A stretch of 53,347 nt of DNA from the NCBI GenBank assembly GCA_900545015.1, contig UQXJ01000008.1:1-53347 (forward strand), in the 5' to 3' direction. Below are positions 42,098 through 51,620 of the stretch, in pieces (the first letter of the stretch is position 1; each line of letters opens with the position of its first letter). Origin of the DNA: an uncultured Mollicutes bacterium (lineage in GTDB: Bacteria; Bacillota_I; Bacilli_A; RFN20; CAG-826). A program made the position numbers and the translations under genes. The notes below the pieces were generated by a model. The model did no database searches, was not told the DNA's origin, and saw only the letters and a program-made list of their open reading frames with translations.

Positions 42098-43405
42098 ATG
42101 AAAAAGAATTTAGTTTTAGCTGCTTTAGCAGTTGTAGGTATTATGTCAGCTACATCATGTGGTGGAGCAAAAGACACATCATATAGTGGAGTTAACACAG
42201 AAATTACTATTTGGGCTACAGCAAAAGAAGAACCAGTAGTTAAGAAAATTGTTGACGCATATAATGCAAAACAAACAGATGAATCAGCAAAATTCAAATA
42301 TAAATTTGTTGCTGTTGCTGAAAAAGATGCTGGTACAACACTTGCAAAAGACCCTATGGTTGAAGGCGCTCCTGCATTAGTTTTATGTGCAGATGATCAA
42401 GTTTTTAACCTAGTTTCAAAGAAATCAGTCATTGAAATTAAAGGTTCATATAAAGAAAATATCATTGCTAATAACTCAGATGTTAGTGTTAAAGGTGCTT
42501 CATACAATGGCAAATTATATGGCTACCCTGTAACAAGTGATAACGGATATTTCTTATATTACAATAGTGATGAAGTAAAAGCTGAAGAAGCTAAATCATT
42601 TGAAACATTATTAAGTGTTGCTAAAGCAAAAGGAAAACAAGTATTCTTCACATTGAATGATGGTTGGTATGCTAATTCATTCCTTATGTCACCACAAGCT
42701 AATGGTTTATCATCACTCTCATGGACATCAGATGCAGAAGGTAAAGTTAGTTATACAACAGACTGGGACAATCCAACAGGTGTCAAAGTTAGTGAATATA
42801 TTGGTAATTTAATTAAAACTTATTACGAAGACGGTACATTACAAGTTGGTGATGACGCTGCTAAAGTTGCTGCTGCTCAAGAAGGAAAAGCAATCGCTAT
42901 TGTTAGTGGAACATGGATGGAATCTAACTTAACTGCTGATACTGCTTGGGGTGCTGCAAAAACTAAAGCTACAAAATTACCAGAATATCACATTGAAGAC
43001 AAAGCATATCAAATGGCTTCATTTACAGGTAGTAAGATTTATACAATTAACTCAACAAGGCCAGTTGCTGAACAAAAAGCTGCTGCTGCTTTAGCTGATT
43101 TATTAACAAATAAAGAATCACAACTTATTAGATTTGAACAAAGACAAACAATTCCATGCAATAAAGAAGCATTAAACGATGATAGATACACAAAGAAAGT
43201 TACAATCAGCGCTAATGCATTAGCATTGCAAAATAACTTTGCAGCTGTCCAAGCACAAGCTGCTCAAGATAGATACTGGGATGTTGGTAAAGCTATTGGC
43301 CAAGCTTATATGGACGGAAAATTTGATGATGCAGATAATACTACAATCAAATCATGGTCAGAATTCTTAAAAACACAAATGGACATTTTAAGAAAAGCTC
43401 AATAA
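42098..43405 (+). CDS. malE: Maltodextrin ABC transporter binding lipoprotein
   Basis: Extracellular solute-binding protein of the maltose/maltodextrin type (435 residues), anchored by a lipobox (SATSC, Cys21). The family start NTEITIWATAKEEPVVKKIVDAYN, AKDPMVEGAPALVLCADDQVFNLV and the AIAIVSGTWMESNL stretch are typical of MalE-like proteins. It delivers sugars to MalF/MalG downstream. Codon use is favourable, and a strong hairpin follows the gene (43430-43458), fitting high expression relative to the permease genes. Shine-Dalgarno aaggag. Confidence 0.93.
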   Translation: MKKNLVLAALAVVGIMSATSCGGAKDTSYSGVNTEITIWATAKEEPVVKKIVDAYNAKQTDESAKFKYKFVAVAEKDAGTTLAKDPMVEGAPALVLCADDQVFNLVSKKSVIEIKGSYKENIIANNSDVSVKGASYNGKLYGYPVTSDNGYFLYYNSDEVKAEEAKSFETLLSVAKAKGKQVFFTLNDGWYANSFLMSPQANGLSSLSWTSDAEGKVSYTTDWDNPTGVKVSEYIGNLIKTYYEDGTLQVGDDAAKVAAAQEGKAIAIVSGTWMESNLTADTAWGAAKTKATKLPEYHIEDKAYQMASFTGSKIYTINSTRPVAEQKAAAALADLLTNKESQLIRFEQRQTIPCNKEALNDDRYTKKVTISANALALQNNFAAVQAQAAQDRYWDVGKAIGQAYMDGKFDDADNTTIKSWSEFLKTQMDILRKAQ

Positions 43406-43429
43406 TTTAAAATCAATTATTTATTAAAA

Positions 43430-43458
43430 AAGAGGAAGGGATTTTTGCCCTTCCTCTT
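43430..43458 (+). other. Strong stem-loop between malE and malF
   Basis: aagaggaaggg (43430-43440) and cccttcctctt (43448-43458) pair perfectly over 11 bp with loop atttttg. No T-run follows, so it is best read as an mRNA-stabilising or attenuating stem that lets the binding protein be made in excess over the permeases. Confidence 0.7.
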
Positions 43459-43481
43459 AAACAGGTTATGGGAGTACTATT

Positions 43482-46286
43482 ATGGACACAGAGCACAATA
43501 TAAATGATGTCGATAATTCTATTGATTTAAAAAACGAAGGAAACAGTATTCTTACTGAAACTGTCGAACCTATTCCAAAGATAGAATTTTTCTTTATGAA
43601 TGTTGGAAATGCATTATTGAAAGCTTTCCTTTGGATTGTTGATTTAATTCTTTCAATATTCTTATCACTCGGTCATTTCTTTAAAGGAATTTACGATGGA
43701 GTAGTTAAAGGAAGTATTTTAACTTTTAGATTCTTTAAAAGAAAATGTCACCAATTTAAATATAATGATCTTTTTGGAAGATTATCATTTTTTATTTTTG
43801 GAACATCATCGTTTAAAAATAAGCAATACGTAAACGGAGTTTTATATGTATTATTTGAAATAGGCTATATTCTCTTTATGGCTTTATTTGGAATTAGTGC
43901 AATCGGAAAGCTTAGTCATTTAGGAACAAATGTACCTGGAACAGGCGAGTGCGAGGATATGTTCTGTGAATATTCTAAGGGTGATAACTCCATTATGATC
44001 CTTATTTATGGATTACTATGTATACTCTCAATAATTTTATTCTTATATATTTGGAATAGATCAATCGAATCTGGATATGATAATTATAGAATTAATAATT
44101 TCATGAAATTCAAAAATGAATTCTTTAGAAATAAAGAATTTAGTGAAAAAATTGATCAAGAAGCAACTGAATGTGTTTATGACAAATCATTAAATAGGTT
44201 CCAATTCAAAAAAGCGCATCTTAAAGAATTAGAAGAATATATAGATACATTTAATGTTAAAGATGGTGATAAGTTTAGTAGAAATTTTGCTAAATATATC
44301 TATGCTGAAACAATTGTTAATGCCTATGATGAAGTCAAAATAATCAAGAAAACAGAAGAAAAAGCTGCAAAACTTCAATTAAAATTAACTGATTATAAAG
44401 AAGCAAGAGCTATAAAACGTAATTCATTAACTGAAAATGGAACTGATTTAAATTCGTTTGATAATAAAACTCAAAGTAAAATAAATGAATATAAAAATAA
44501 AATAAGAGCCATTCAAAATAAAGTTAATGAACTTAAAAAGAGACATAACGCTTTTGCAAATAAAGCTGAAATTATTAATTCTTCAAAATATGAAAAATTC
44601 AATGAATACTATAAAGTTCTTGAAGAAAAAAGAGAAAGATTAACATTCTTTGAACATTATTTTGAAATCCTTTCTGTATTTAGAAACTCCCAAGATGGAT
44701 ACCAAAATAAAAATGATGAAAATAGGCAAACAAAAGTTGATTTAGTTCTTTCTACAAAAGAAAAGATTAAAGAAATTAATGCAAATTTTGACGAAATCAT
44801 TGATAAGAAAATAGGTCTTAATGCTAAAATTGCTGAACTTAAGGCTCAAGAAAAAGCAGAAATTAAAGCTTTAAAAAAAGTTCCAGATACAAACTATGAT
44901 AGACAAGAGAAAATAGCTGAAATTAAAGCAAAATATTTCCCTGAAATTTCTAGACTTTCAACTGAACTTCATGAACTTCCTGATGATAAGCACATCAAAG
45001 CAATGAGAAAAGAAGAAATTAAAGAAACAACTCACGCGTCTAAACGTGATTTAAAATATTTAAAAACAAATTTCACACAAGGTACTTATTCAATTGAACA
45101 AGCTAAAAACTTCATGCTCATTGAATATAAACTCAATTACAAATTTGTTAATAAAATTGCTAAAGAATACTTCACTCCTACTAAAGATGGCAGAATTTTA
45201 GAATTAAATAGGGAAGAAGTTGATCAAAAAATTGCTGAAATTAATTCGTTTATGAATGAATACAAAGCAGAACATGAAGACAAATTTGTTGGAAAAGCAA
45301 AAACTTTCAAACAACAAATTAATTCATTATTAAATGAAAACTTCCATGTAACGATTTTAACTATTCCAGTTTTAGGAATTATCTTATTTACAGTTGTTCC
45401 ATTATTATTCTCAATTTTAATTGCATTCACTAACTATGCTTATGGACATCAACCTCCAACACAATTGTTTACTTGGATTGGAATAGATAACTTTAATTCT
45501 TTATTTAATGCTCCAGCTGATTCAATTTATGCAATTCTTCCTAGTGCGCTTGCTTCAACACTTGGTTGGACAATTGCTTGGACATTCCTCTCGACATTCT
45601 CAAACTATTTCTTAGGAATAGTCCTCGCTTTATTAATTAATAAAAAAGGAATTAAATTTAAGAAAGTATGGAGAACAATCTTCATTATGACGATTGCAAT
45701 TCCTCAATTTATTTCACTTATGTTAATTGGTATTGCTTTAAAAGATACGGGTGTTCTTGGCGTTTGGTGGAATGATACATTTGGATATAAACTTGGATTT
45801 GCTACAAGTTCACAAAATGGTGCATTAATTTCAAAAATTATTATTCTTATTGTTAATGTCTGGGTTGGTATTCCATATACAATGTTATCAACAACAGGTA
45901 TTTTATTAAATATCCCAAGAGACTTATATGAATCTGCAACAGTTGATGGCGCAGGTACTGTAACTCAATTTACAAAGATAACACTTCCATACATTTTATT
46001 TGTTACTGGACCTTATCTTATTACTCAATTTATTGGAAATATTAATAACTTTAACGTTATTTACTTCTTAACAGGTGGAGGACCTAATTTAGCAGGAACA
46101 GTTTTACAAATAGGTCATACTGACTTGCTTATTACCTTCCTATATAAAATGATTACATCGGACAACAATCCTCAATTTGGTATTGCTAGCTCAGTTGGTA
46201 TTATCATTTTCGTTATTTGTGCATTCTTCTCAATTATCATGTATAACAAGTCGGGTGCTGTTCAATCGGAGGATCAATTCCAATGA
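43482..46286 (+). CDS. malF: Maltodextrin ABC permease MalF with large coiled-coil insertion
   Basis: Permease subunit of the maltodextrin importer, 934 residues against roughly 300-520 for usual MalF proteins. The C-terminal part (from about residue 619) is a normal permease with six segments and the EAA loop PRDLYESATVDGAGTVTQFTKITLPYI. The N-terminal part has hydrophobic segments at about 43-66, 116-140 and 171-191, with an extracytoplasmic loop bearing CEDMFC (157-162). Between about 195 and 615 lies a highly charged, Lys/Glu-rich region with heptad-like character, probably cytoplasmic coiled coils. No frameshift is seen. The ATG has a gggag Shine-Dalgarno; malG starts within its stop codon. 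Confidence 0.9.
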   Translation: MDTEHNINDVDNSIDLKNEGNSILTETVEPIPKIEFFFMNVGNALLKAFLWIVDLILSIFLSLGHFFKGIYDGVVKGSILTFRFFKRKCHQFKYNDLFGRLSFFIFGTSSFKNKQYVNGVLYVLFEIGYILFMALFGISAIGKLSHLGTNVPGTGECEDMFCEYSKGDNSIMILIYGLLCILSIILFLYIWNRSIESGYDNYRINNFMKFKNEFFRNKEFSEKIDQEATECVYDKSLNRFQFKKAHLKELEEYIDTFNVKDGDKFSRNFAKYIYAETIVNAYDEVKIIKKTEEKAAKLQLKLTDYKEARAIKRNSLTENGTDLNSFDNKTQSKINEYKNKIRAIQNKVNELKKRHNAFANKAEIINSSKYEKFNEYYKVLEEKRERLTFFEHYFEILSVFRNSQDGYQNKNDENRQTKVDLVLSTKEKIKEINANFDEIIDKKIGLNAKIAELKAQEKAEIKALKKVPDTNYDRQEKIAEIKAKYFPEISRLSTELHELPDDKHIKAMRKEEIKETTHASKRDLKYLKTNFTQGTYSIEQAKNFMLIEYKLNYKFVNKIAKEYFTPTKDGRILELNREEVDQKIAEINSFMNEYKAEHEDKFVGKAKTFKQQINSLLNENFHVTILTIPVLGIILFTVVPLLFSILIAFTNYAYGHQPPTQLFTWIGIDNFNSLFNAPADSIYAILPSALASTLGWTIAWTFLSTFSNYFLGIVLALLINKKGIKFKKVWRTIFIMTIAIPQFISLMLIGIALKDTGVLGVWWNDTFGYKLGFATSSQNGALISKIIILIVNVWVGIPYTMLSTTGILLNIPRDLYESATVDGAGTVTQFTKITLPYILFVTGPYLITQFIGNINNFNVIYFLTGGGPNLAGTVLQIGHTDLLITFLYKMITSDNNPQFGIASSVGIIIFVICAFFSIIMYNKSGAVQSEDQFQ

Positions 46287-47179
46287 GGTCATTAAAATTA
46301 AGACGTATCATCGCAAATACGTTTATCTATGTACTTTTAATTATTTTAAGCGTTATTTGGCTTGCTCCAATCGTTTGGCTTGTTCTTCAATCCTTTAGTG
46401 GAGATGGCATTGCGACAAGACAAAGATTTGTTCCAAACACTTGGACATTTGATAATTATGCTTATTTATTTACTAACTTTACAGGCAAAAAAGATTTACT
46501 TGCTACCAACCATACACTTGATGGAAAATTCGTCACTTGGTTCTTAAACACTTTAATTGTTTCTGTTATAAGTTGTGTACTTTCTACAGCATTTGTCTTA
46601 ATGACATCATACGCATTATCAAGATTTAGATTTAAATCAAGAAATGCATTAATGAAATTGAATTTAGTTATGGGTATGTTCCCTGGCTTCTTATCAATGA
46701 TCATCCTTTATTGGGTCATGAAAGAAATATTCCATCTTCAAGGACAATATTGGTCTCTTGTAATAATTTATTCGGCAGGAGCTGGAGCGGGTTATTACAT
46801 TTCTAAAGGTTTCTTTGATACAATTTCTCGTTCAATTGATGAAGCTGCGATGATTGATGGAGCTAATAGAGCTCAAATCTTCTGGAATATTATTCTTCCA
46901 CTCGCTAAACCAATTGTTGTTTATACAATTCTTACTTCATTTATGGCACCTTGGGGAGAATATATTACTTCAAGTTATATCATTGGTTTACAAAATGTTG
47001 ATAAATGGACAGTTGCAATTGGGCTTTACCAAATGGTCTCCAATTACGATCTTGCCATGAGTTATTATACTCAATTTGCTGCTGGTGCTGTGTGCGTTGC
47101 AATTCCTACAACTGCATTATTTATTGGGCTCCAAAGATACTACGTTAGTGGTGTTACTGGTGGTGCCGTTAAGGGTTAA
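46283..47179 (+). CDS. malG: Maltodextrin ABC permease MalG
   Basis: Second permease subunit, 298 residues with six membrane segments. The EAA loop contacting the ATPase is ISRSIDEAAMIDGANRAQIFWNIILPLAKP split as IDEAAMIDGANRAQIF and NIILPLAKP. The C-terminal end YVSGVTGGAVKG is the classical MalG tail. It overlaps malF by 4 nt (atga), indicating translational coupling, and is followed by the amylase gene after 3 nt. Confidence 0.94.
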   Translation: MRSLKLRRIIANTFIYVLLIILSVIWLAPIVWLVLQSFSGDGIATRQRFVPNTWTFDNYAYLFTNFTGKKDLLATNHTLDGKFVTWFLNTLIVSVISCVLSTAFVLMTSYALSRFRFKSRNALMKLNLVMGMFPGFLSMIILYWVMKEIFHLQGQYWSLVIIYSAGAGAGYYISKGFFDTISRSIDEAAMIDGANRAQIFWNIILPLAKPIVVYTILTSFMAPWGEYITSSYIIGLQNVDKWTVAIGLYQMVSNYDLAMSYYTQFAAGAVCVAIPTTALFIGLQRYYVSGVTGGAVKG

Positions 47180-47182
47180 TAT

Positions 47183-48892
47183 ATGAAAAGAAATCCATTA
47201 ATTTTATCTTTATTTGTTATTTTTAGTTTAGTTTCTTGCTCTGGAAGCGGAAATAATAACGGGAATAATGGTGGCTGTGATCCTGATGATATGTTTTGTG
47301 ACAATAACAATAAAGAAGATGAAACAAAAGTAGAATTAAAAGATGATACAAATCCAAATTATGTTTTTGATAAAAATGTAGATAATAAAAATGCTTCAGT
47401 AAATTATGAAATTTTTGTTAGATCATTTTATGACTCAAATGGTGATGGAACTGGCGATTTAAATGGTGTTGATTTTAAATTAGACTATTTAAAAGATTTA
47501 GGTGTTAAAAATTTATGGTTAATGCCAATTAATCCTTCACCTTCATATCATGGTTATGATATTAGCGATTATTATAAAATTCATCCATCTTTTGGTACTT
47601 TAGATGATTTTAAAAAATTAGTTAAAGATGCAAAAGATAGAAACATGGGAATTTTAATTGACCTTGTTTTAAATCATAGTTCTACTAAAAATGAATGGTT
47701 TATACAATCTGCTAAAGATTATTTTAATAATAATACCGAAAAAGGCTCAAAAAAAGATTGGTATAACTGGAGTGATAAATCATTAAGTGGATATGCTTCT
47801 TATTCATATAATGGGAAAACTGCATATTATGAAGCAAGATTTGATAGCGGAATGCCTGATTTAAATCTTGATAATGAAGAAGTAAGAAATGAAATTAAAA
47901 ACATCTGTAAATTTTATTTAGATATGGGTGTAGCAGGTTTTAGACTTGATGCATGTTTATATTATTATACAGGTAATAATGCTAAAAATATTGAATTCTT
48001 ATCATGGCTTAAAAAGACATGTAATGAAATCAATCCTAGTTCTTATATTGTTGGAGAAACATGGAGCGATCAAAAAACAATTGAATCATATTACTCAAGT
48101 GGAATTGATTCTTTCTTCTTTTTCCCTTCATCAAATAACGGAACTGGAAATGGTTCAATTATTTCAATGGCAAAGGGTTTAACCAATGCTTCTAGTTTTG
48201 GTGCTTATATCGAGGATACTGAAAAAAGCATTAAAGAAAATAATCCAAAAGCTAGAAACAGTTATTTCTTAAGTAATCATGATACTGATAGAATTTCTAA
48301 TAATTTATATGGAATAAATGCAAAAATCGGCGCAAATATCACATATTTATTACCAGGAACACCATTTATGTATTATGGAGAAGAAATTGGCTTAAGAGGT
48401 GTTAGAAAAGAGAATGATCAAAGCGATGCAAGACGTCGTCTTCCAATGATTTGGTCAAAAACAGACAAAACTGGTGAATGTAAATTCCCTGAAGCTCATA
48501 GACAAGACTTAAATAACACGGCGCAAGTTGATGATGGCGCTAGTGACTTACTCAATGAAAACTATTCTTTAGTAAATCATTATAAGAAAGTTTTAAATGT
48601 TAGAAATAAATATAGTTTTATTGAAAATGCTTCATTTAAAGATTTAAGTTCAATCGTTTTTAAAGAGAATCCAAAAGTTTTAGTTTATGAATTGTTTGAT
48701 GATAATAATAAGATAATTGTTGTTCATAATTGCAGTGATTCAAATGCTAAAGTAACTCTAAAATCAAATGACAAGAACTTAAATACAAAGATTTTAGACT
48801 CAATTAATACAACAAAAAAAGTTCCTGAATTTAATGATGGAACTTTAAAGATTGGTGCAAAATCAACTGTTATATTAGATGTAAATGATTAA
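47183..48892 (+). CDS. Extracellular alpha-amylase lipoprotein, GH13
   Basis: Surface-anchored alpha-amylase or neopullulanase that cuts starch into maltodextrins for the importer. Signal peptide with lipobox SLVSC (Cys19), then an Asn/Gly-rich linker with CDPDDMFC (32-39). The GH13 domain has NYEIFVRSFYDSNGDGTGD, DLVLNHSS, nucleophile D256 in GFRLDAC, acid/base E292 in VGETW and D367 in SNHD. The C-terminal beta domain is standard. 569 residues. Last gene of the operon, 3 nt after malG. The cyclomaltodextrinase group is a possible alternative, but the lipoprotein signal supports an extracellular role. Confidence 0.92.
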   Translation: MKRNPLILSLFVIFSLVSCSGSGNNNGNNGGCDPDDMFCDNNNKEDETKVELKDDTNPNYVFDKNVDNKNASVNYEIFVRSFYDSNGDGTGDLNGVDFKLDYLKDLGVKNLWLMPINPSPSYHGYDISDYYKIHPSFGTLDDFKKLVKDAKDRNMGILIDLVLNHSSTKNEWFIQSAKDYFNNNTEKGSKKDWYNWSDKSLSGYASYSYNGKTAYYEARFDSGMPDLNLDNEEVRNEIKNICKFYLDMGVAGFRLDACLYYYTGNNAKNIEFLSWLKKTCNEINPSSYIVGETWSDQKTIESYYSSGIDSFFFFPSSNNGTGNGSIISMAKGLTNASSFGAYIEDTEKSIKENNPKARNSYFLSNHDTDRISNNLYGINAKIGANITYLLPGTPFMYYGEEIGLRGVRKENDQSDARRRLPMIWSKTDKTGECKFPEAHRQDLNNTAQVDDGASDLLNENYSLVNHYKKVLNVRNKYSFIENASFKDLSSIVFKENPKVLVYELFDDNNKIIVVHNCSDSNAKVTLKSNDKNLNTKILDSINTTKKVPEFNDGTLKIGAKSTVILDVND

Positions 48893-49350
48893 TTATCCTC
48901 TTTATAAACAAGAAGATATAAATCCATAAATATAAAATCTATTATTAATAGTAGAAAAAAATTCATTGCTAAATATGAAATTGGTTTAGCAATAGTATTT
49001 AAAGGAACATCAAGCCCTAATAATAATAAAATTGAATAGATAAATAGACCTAAAATTATTAATAAAAAAGCATTAATAACGATTATGGTCTTTTTATTTA
49101 CCTTATCTTTATCATCAATTAAAAATCCTTTCATGAATGAACCACCTTTTTTAAAAGAGATGATAATTGAAAAGATCTGATATCCATTTAATGCAATTAA
49201 AACGATATTTGATAATAAAAATATTGCTAAATCATCTGTGTTATTACCCTTTCCTACATCATATAAGCTATAGCCTAATGAGCTAAAAGAAACGATAAAA
49301 ATAAGGCTTAAAAAGATGATAAATAAAATACGATAAATCTTAATATTCAT
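48889..49350 (-). CDS. Four-segment membrane protein of unknown function
   Basis: 153 residues with about four hydrophobic segments (IYRILFIIFLSLIFIVSFSS first, AMNFFLLLIIDFIFMDLYLLV last). No known motif is recognised. Its stop overlaps the convergent amylase stop. No clear Shine-Dalgarno is seen before the ATG on the minus strand. Confidence 0.65.
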   Translation of the reverse strand: MNIKIYRILFIIFLSLIFIVSFSSLGYSLYDVGKGNNTDDLAIFLLSNIVLIALNGYQIFSIIISFKKGGSFMKGFLIDDKDKVNKKTIIVINAFLLIILGLFIYSILLLLGLDVPLNTIAKPISYLAMNFFLLLIIDFIFMDLYLLVYKEDN

Positions 49351-49433
49351 ATTAAAAATTTTATCATAAATAACGTTAATTTTCTTTATTTTTCAAAGAA
49401 TTTGTATTAGTTATTTGATATAATAATTAGCAT

Positions 49434-50417
49434 ATGAAACACATCGTTTTAGCTAAAAATTACAAAAGAATATTTGCTAGATTAATTGATTTTTTTATTG
49501 TAATTTCATTAACCTCTTTATTCTTTTTTACACTTGTTTTTCCAGCTGCTTTTAACGAAACAAAATATAAAGAAAATTTAGATTTACTTGGAACATATTA
49601 TGAAAATAGTGGTCTATATTTAAAATCCGATAAAGGATCTTTTGCTGCACTTGATTCCTTTACATCAATAAAAGATTTAAAAACATTAGAAGACATTGAT
49701 TTAAACGTTGATGATAATAAATTTGAACATGTTAATACACTTGAAAAACTTTATAAATTTTATACAACAAAATTAACTGATTATGGAGCAACAAATAATC
49801 TAACAAAAGAAACTTTTATTACCGATATTATTAAACCAAATAATGAAATTTCTAATATTAAAACTTTTGATTATGATGGTTCAAAATTTGAAATTTCTTT
49901 AATGGATGATAAAAAAGAAAGTTATACTGTTTCTTATATTTTAGAGCGTTATGGCGATGCAAGAAAGGTTGTAGAAAACTATAGCGAAGTTAAAAAATTA
50001 ACAGAAGAAAATCAAAAAAACATGCTAAACTCCCTTAAATATTTTGTTTATTTGTTTGTTGGACTTAGTTTTATATTTGATTTAGTAATTCCTTTATGCT
50101 TAAAAAATGGACAATCAATTGGAAAATTAATTTTTGGATTGGGTGTAATTAGAGATGATGGATATAAATTGCCTAAATATTATTTAATTTTTAGATGGCT
50201 TGTTTATATCGTTTTTGACATCATTTTAGGCTTTATGACAATGCTAGGAACAATTCTTATTTCTTACACAATGCTTTTATTTAATAAAAAAAGAAAAACA
50301 GTCCATGATTATGCAGCGAAATCTATTGTAATAAATTTAAAAGAAAGTATTTTCTTTGATTCTCCACTTGAAGAAAAACTTATCGAAGAAAAAATGAAAT
50401 TAGCAAAATTAAAATAA
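49434..50417 (+). CDS. RDD family membrane protein
   Basis: 327 residues. The RDD hallmark is near the N-terminus (KRIFARLIDFFIV, about residues 11-23) and again in the C-terminal part (KNGQSIGKLIFGLGVIRDDG, then FRWLVYIVFD and KRKTVHDYAAKSIV). Between the first and later membrane segments lies a soluble domain of about 150 residues (45-195), presumably extracytoplasmic. RDD proteins are small polytopic proteins, sometimes tied to ion or compatible-solute transport; the role here is unknown. TATAAT (49419-49424) ends 9 nt before the ATG, a leaderless-like start. It is followed 1 nt later by a paralogue. Confidence 0.8.
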   Translation: MKHIVLAKNYKRIFARLIDFFIVISLTSLFFFTLVFPAAFNETKYKENLDLLGTYYENSGLYLKSDKGSFAALDSFTSIKDLKTLEDIDLNVDDNKFEHVNTLEKLYKFYTTKLTDYGATNNLTKETFITDIIKPNNEISNIKTFDYDGSKFEISLMDDKKESYTVSYILERYGDARKVVENYSEVKKLTEENQKNMLNSLKYFVYLFVGLSFIFDLVIPLCLKNGQSIGKLIFGLGVIRDDGYKLPKYYLIFRWLVYIVFDIILGFMTMLGTILISYTMLLFNKKRKTVHDYAAKSIVINLKESIFFDSPLEEKLIEEKMKLAKLK

Positions 50418-50418
50418 T

Positions 50419-51459
50419 ATGAAAAATCCTATTTTTTATGAAAAAGCACAAGTTAATAAAAGAATATATGCCTATCTATTAGATATTCTTTCTTTTGCTT
50501 TATCTTCAGTTGTTATTTTCTTTATAGTTTTATATTCAATTTTTGTTCCATGCTTTGATTATAATAAAAACAAAGAAACAATTAATGAATATAACATTCA
50601 ATATAATTTAAATTATGGATATGGAGAAAAATATACAAAATACGAAGAAGCTATTAAAAAAATATATTTTGTAGATTTTAAAGATGAAATCGTAAGAGAC
50701 TTTAGTGTCGGTGGAAAAAAATTAACTATCGAACATATTTATAATTTCAATGTTTTAATGCTTCCTACTTATCCTACAACAAGCGATTATAGTGGAAATG
50801 GTTTATTTAAATATGAAATGAATAGCGATGGAAGCTATAACGTTGATAAGATTGCTACTCGAATTGAAGGAAGTGGAAAGACATATGAAAAGAATTTAAG
50901 CGATTTATTTTATCAAACATATTCAAGACTTCCTGAAATTTTAAAAATATATAATAAGGAATATAAAGAAGCGAATAGAATGAATTCAATTTATGAAAGA
51001 AGTTCTAGAATTGTAGCTCTTGTTATTTCTGCATTTATTCTTTTTTATATTCTTCCTTTAATAAACAAAAACGGATCAACAATCTTTGAAAAGATTTTTA
51101 AAATTGGATATGTTAATAATAAAGATAAATATAAAATAAAATTTTATAAGGTTTTATTAAGACCCATTGTTTCTTTAATTGTTCCTTTTATTGGAGCTAT
51201 TTGGTTTACAAAATATTCAATAATTTTATTATGCATCGCTCCTATTTTTATTAATTTCTTATTTATGGTTTTTAATAAAAGAAACGCTGATTTACCAAGT
51301 CTCATATTATCACTTAATGCAGTTGATTTAGAAAACACTATCATTTTTAAAAATGAAAATGATGAAGAAAATTATATTTTAGAACATAATAAAGAAGAAG
51401 ATTTTAGTAAAAAACTTGAAGTAATTAATGCTATAAGTGAAGATAATAAAAATCTGTAA
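50419..51459 (+). CDS. Divergent RDD-like membrane protein
   Basis: 346 residues with the same layout as the previous gene: NKRIYAYLLDILSFAL at the N-terminus, a soluble insertion (about 50-195), then C-terminal membrane segments (IVALVISAFILFYILP, IVSLIVPFIGAIWF, IILLCIAPIFINFLFMVF) and a charged tail. The Arg/Asp positions are only partly kept (AYLLD instead of ARLID). It probably arose by duplication and may form a heteromeric pair with its neighbour. Function unknown. Confidence 0.7.
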   Translation: MKNPIFYEKAQVNKRIYAYLLDILSFALSSVVIFFIVLYSIFVPCFDYNKNKETINEYNIQYNLNYGYGEKYTKYEEAIKKIYFVDFKDEIVRDFSVGGKKLTIEHIYNFNVLMLPTYPTTSDYSGNGLFKYEMNSDGSYNVDKIATRIEGSGKTYEKNLSDLFYQTYSRLPEILKIYNKEYKEANRMNSIYERSSRIVALVISAFILFYILPLINKNGSTIFEKIFKIGYVNNKDKYKIKFYKVLLRPIVSLIVPFIGAIWFTKYSIILLCIAPIFINFLFMVFNKRNADLPSLILSLNAVDLENTIIFKNENDEENYILEHNKEEDFSKKLEVINAISEDNKNL

Positions 51460-51471
51460 GCACTTTCATTT
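51456..51471 (+). promoter_or_regulatory. cre-like site overlapping the RDD gene end
   Basis: ctgtaagcactttcat matches the cre consensus with two mismatches. A second related sequence atgtaagcgcttttt starts at 51534. Confidence 0.4.
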
Positions 51472-51478
51472 TAAAAAT

Positions 51479-51507
51479 TTTCATAAAGTTAATTTTGCGA
51501 TTATAAT
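51479..51507 (+). promoter_or_regulatory. Promoter upstream of the small ORF
   Basis: TTCATA (51479-51484), 17-nt spacer, TATAAT (51502-51507) inside gattataatc, the same 10-nt palindrome found at the centre of the 36908-36933 palindrome. Confidence 0.55.
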
Positions 51508-51537
51508 CATATATTTTTAGAATTTAAACTTTCATGT

Positions 51538-51566
51538 AAGCGCTTTTTCATCTTTTTAAAGCGCTT
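51538..51566 (+). promoter_or_regulatory. aagcgcttt inverted repeat
   Basis: aagcgcttt (51538-51546) and aaagcgctt (51558-51566) form a perfect 9-bp inverted repeat downstream of the promoter. Each half resembles a LacI/CcpA-type half-site, and the transcript could form a hairpin. Confidence 0.5.
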
Positions 51567-51620
51567 GAAAAATATTGAAATCATTTTAAACTAGTGCCGT
51601 CTAAAGAAGGATAAAGATTT

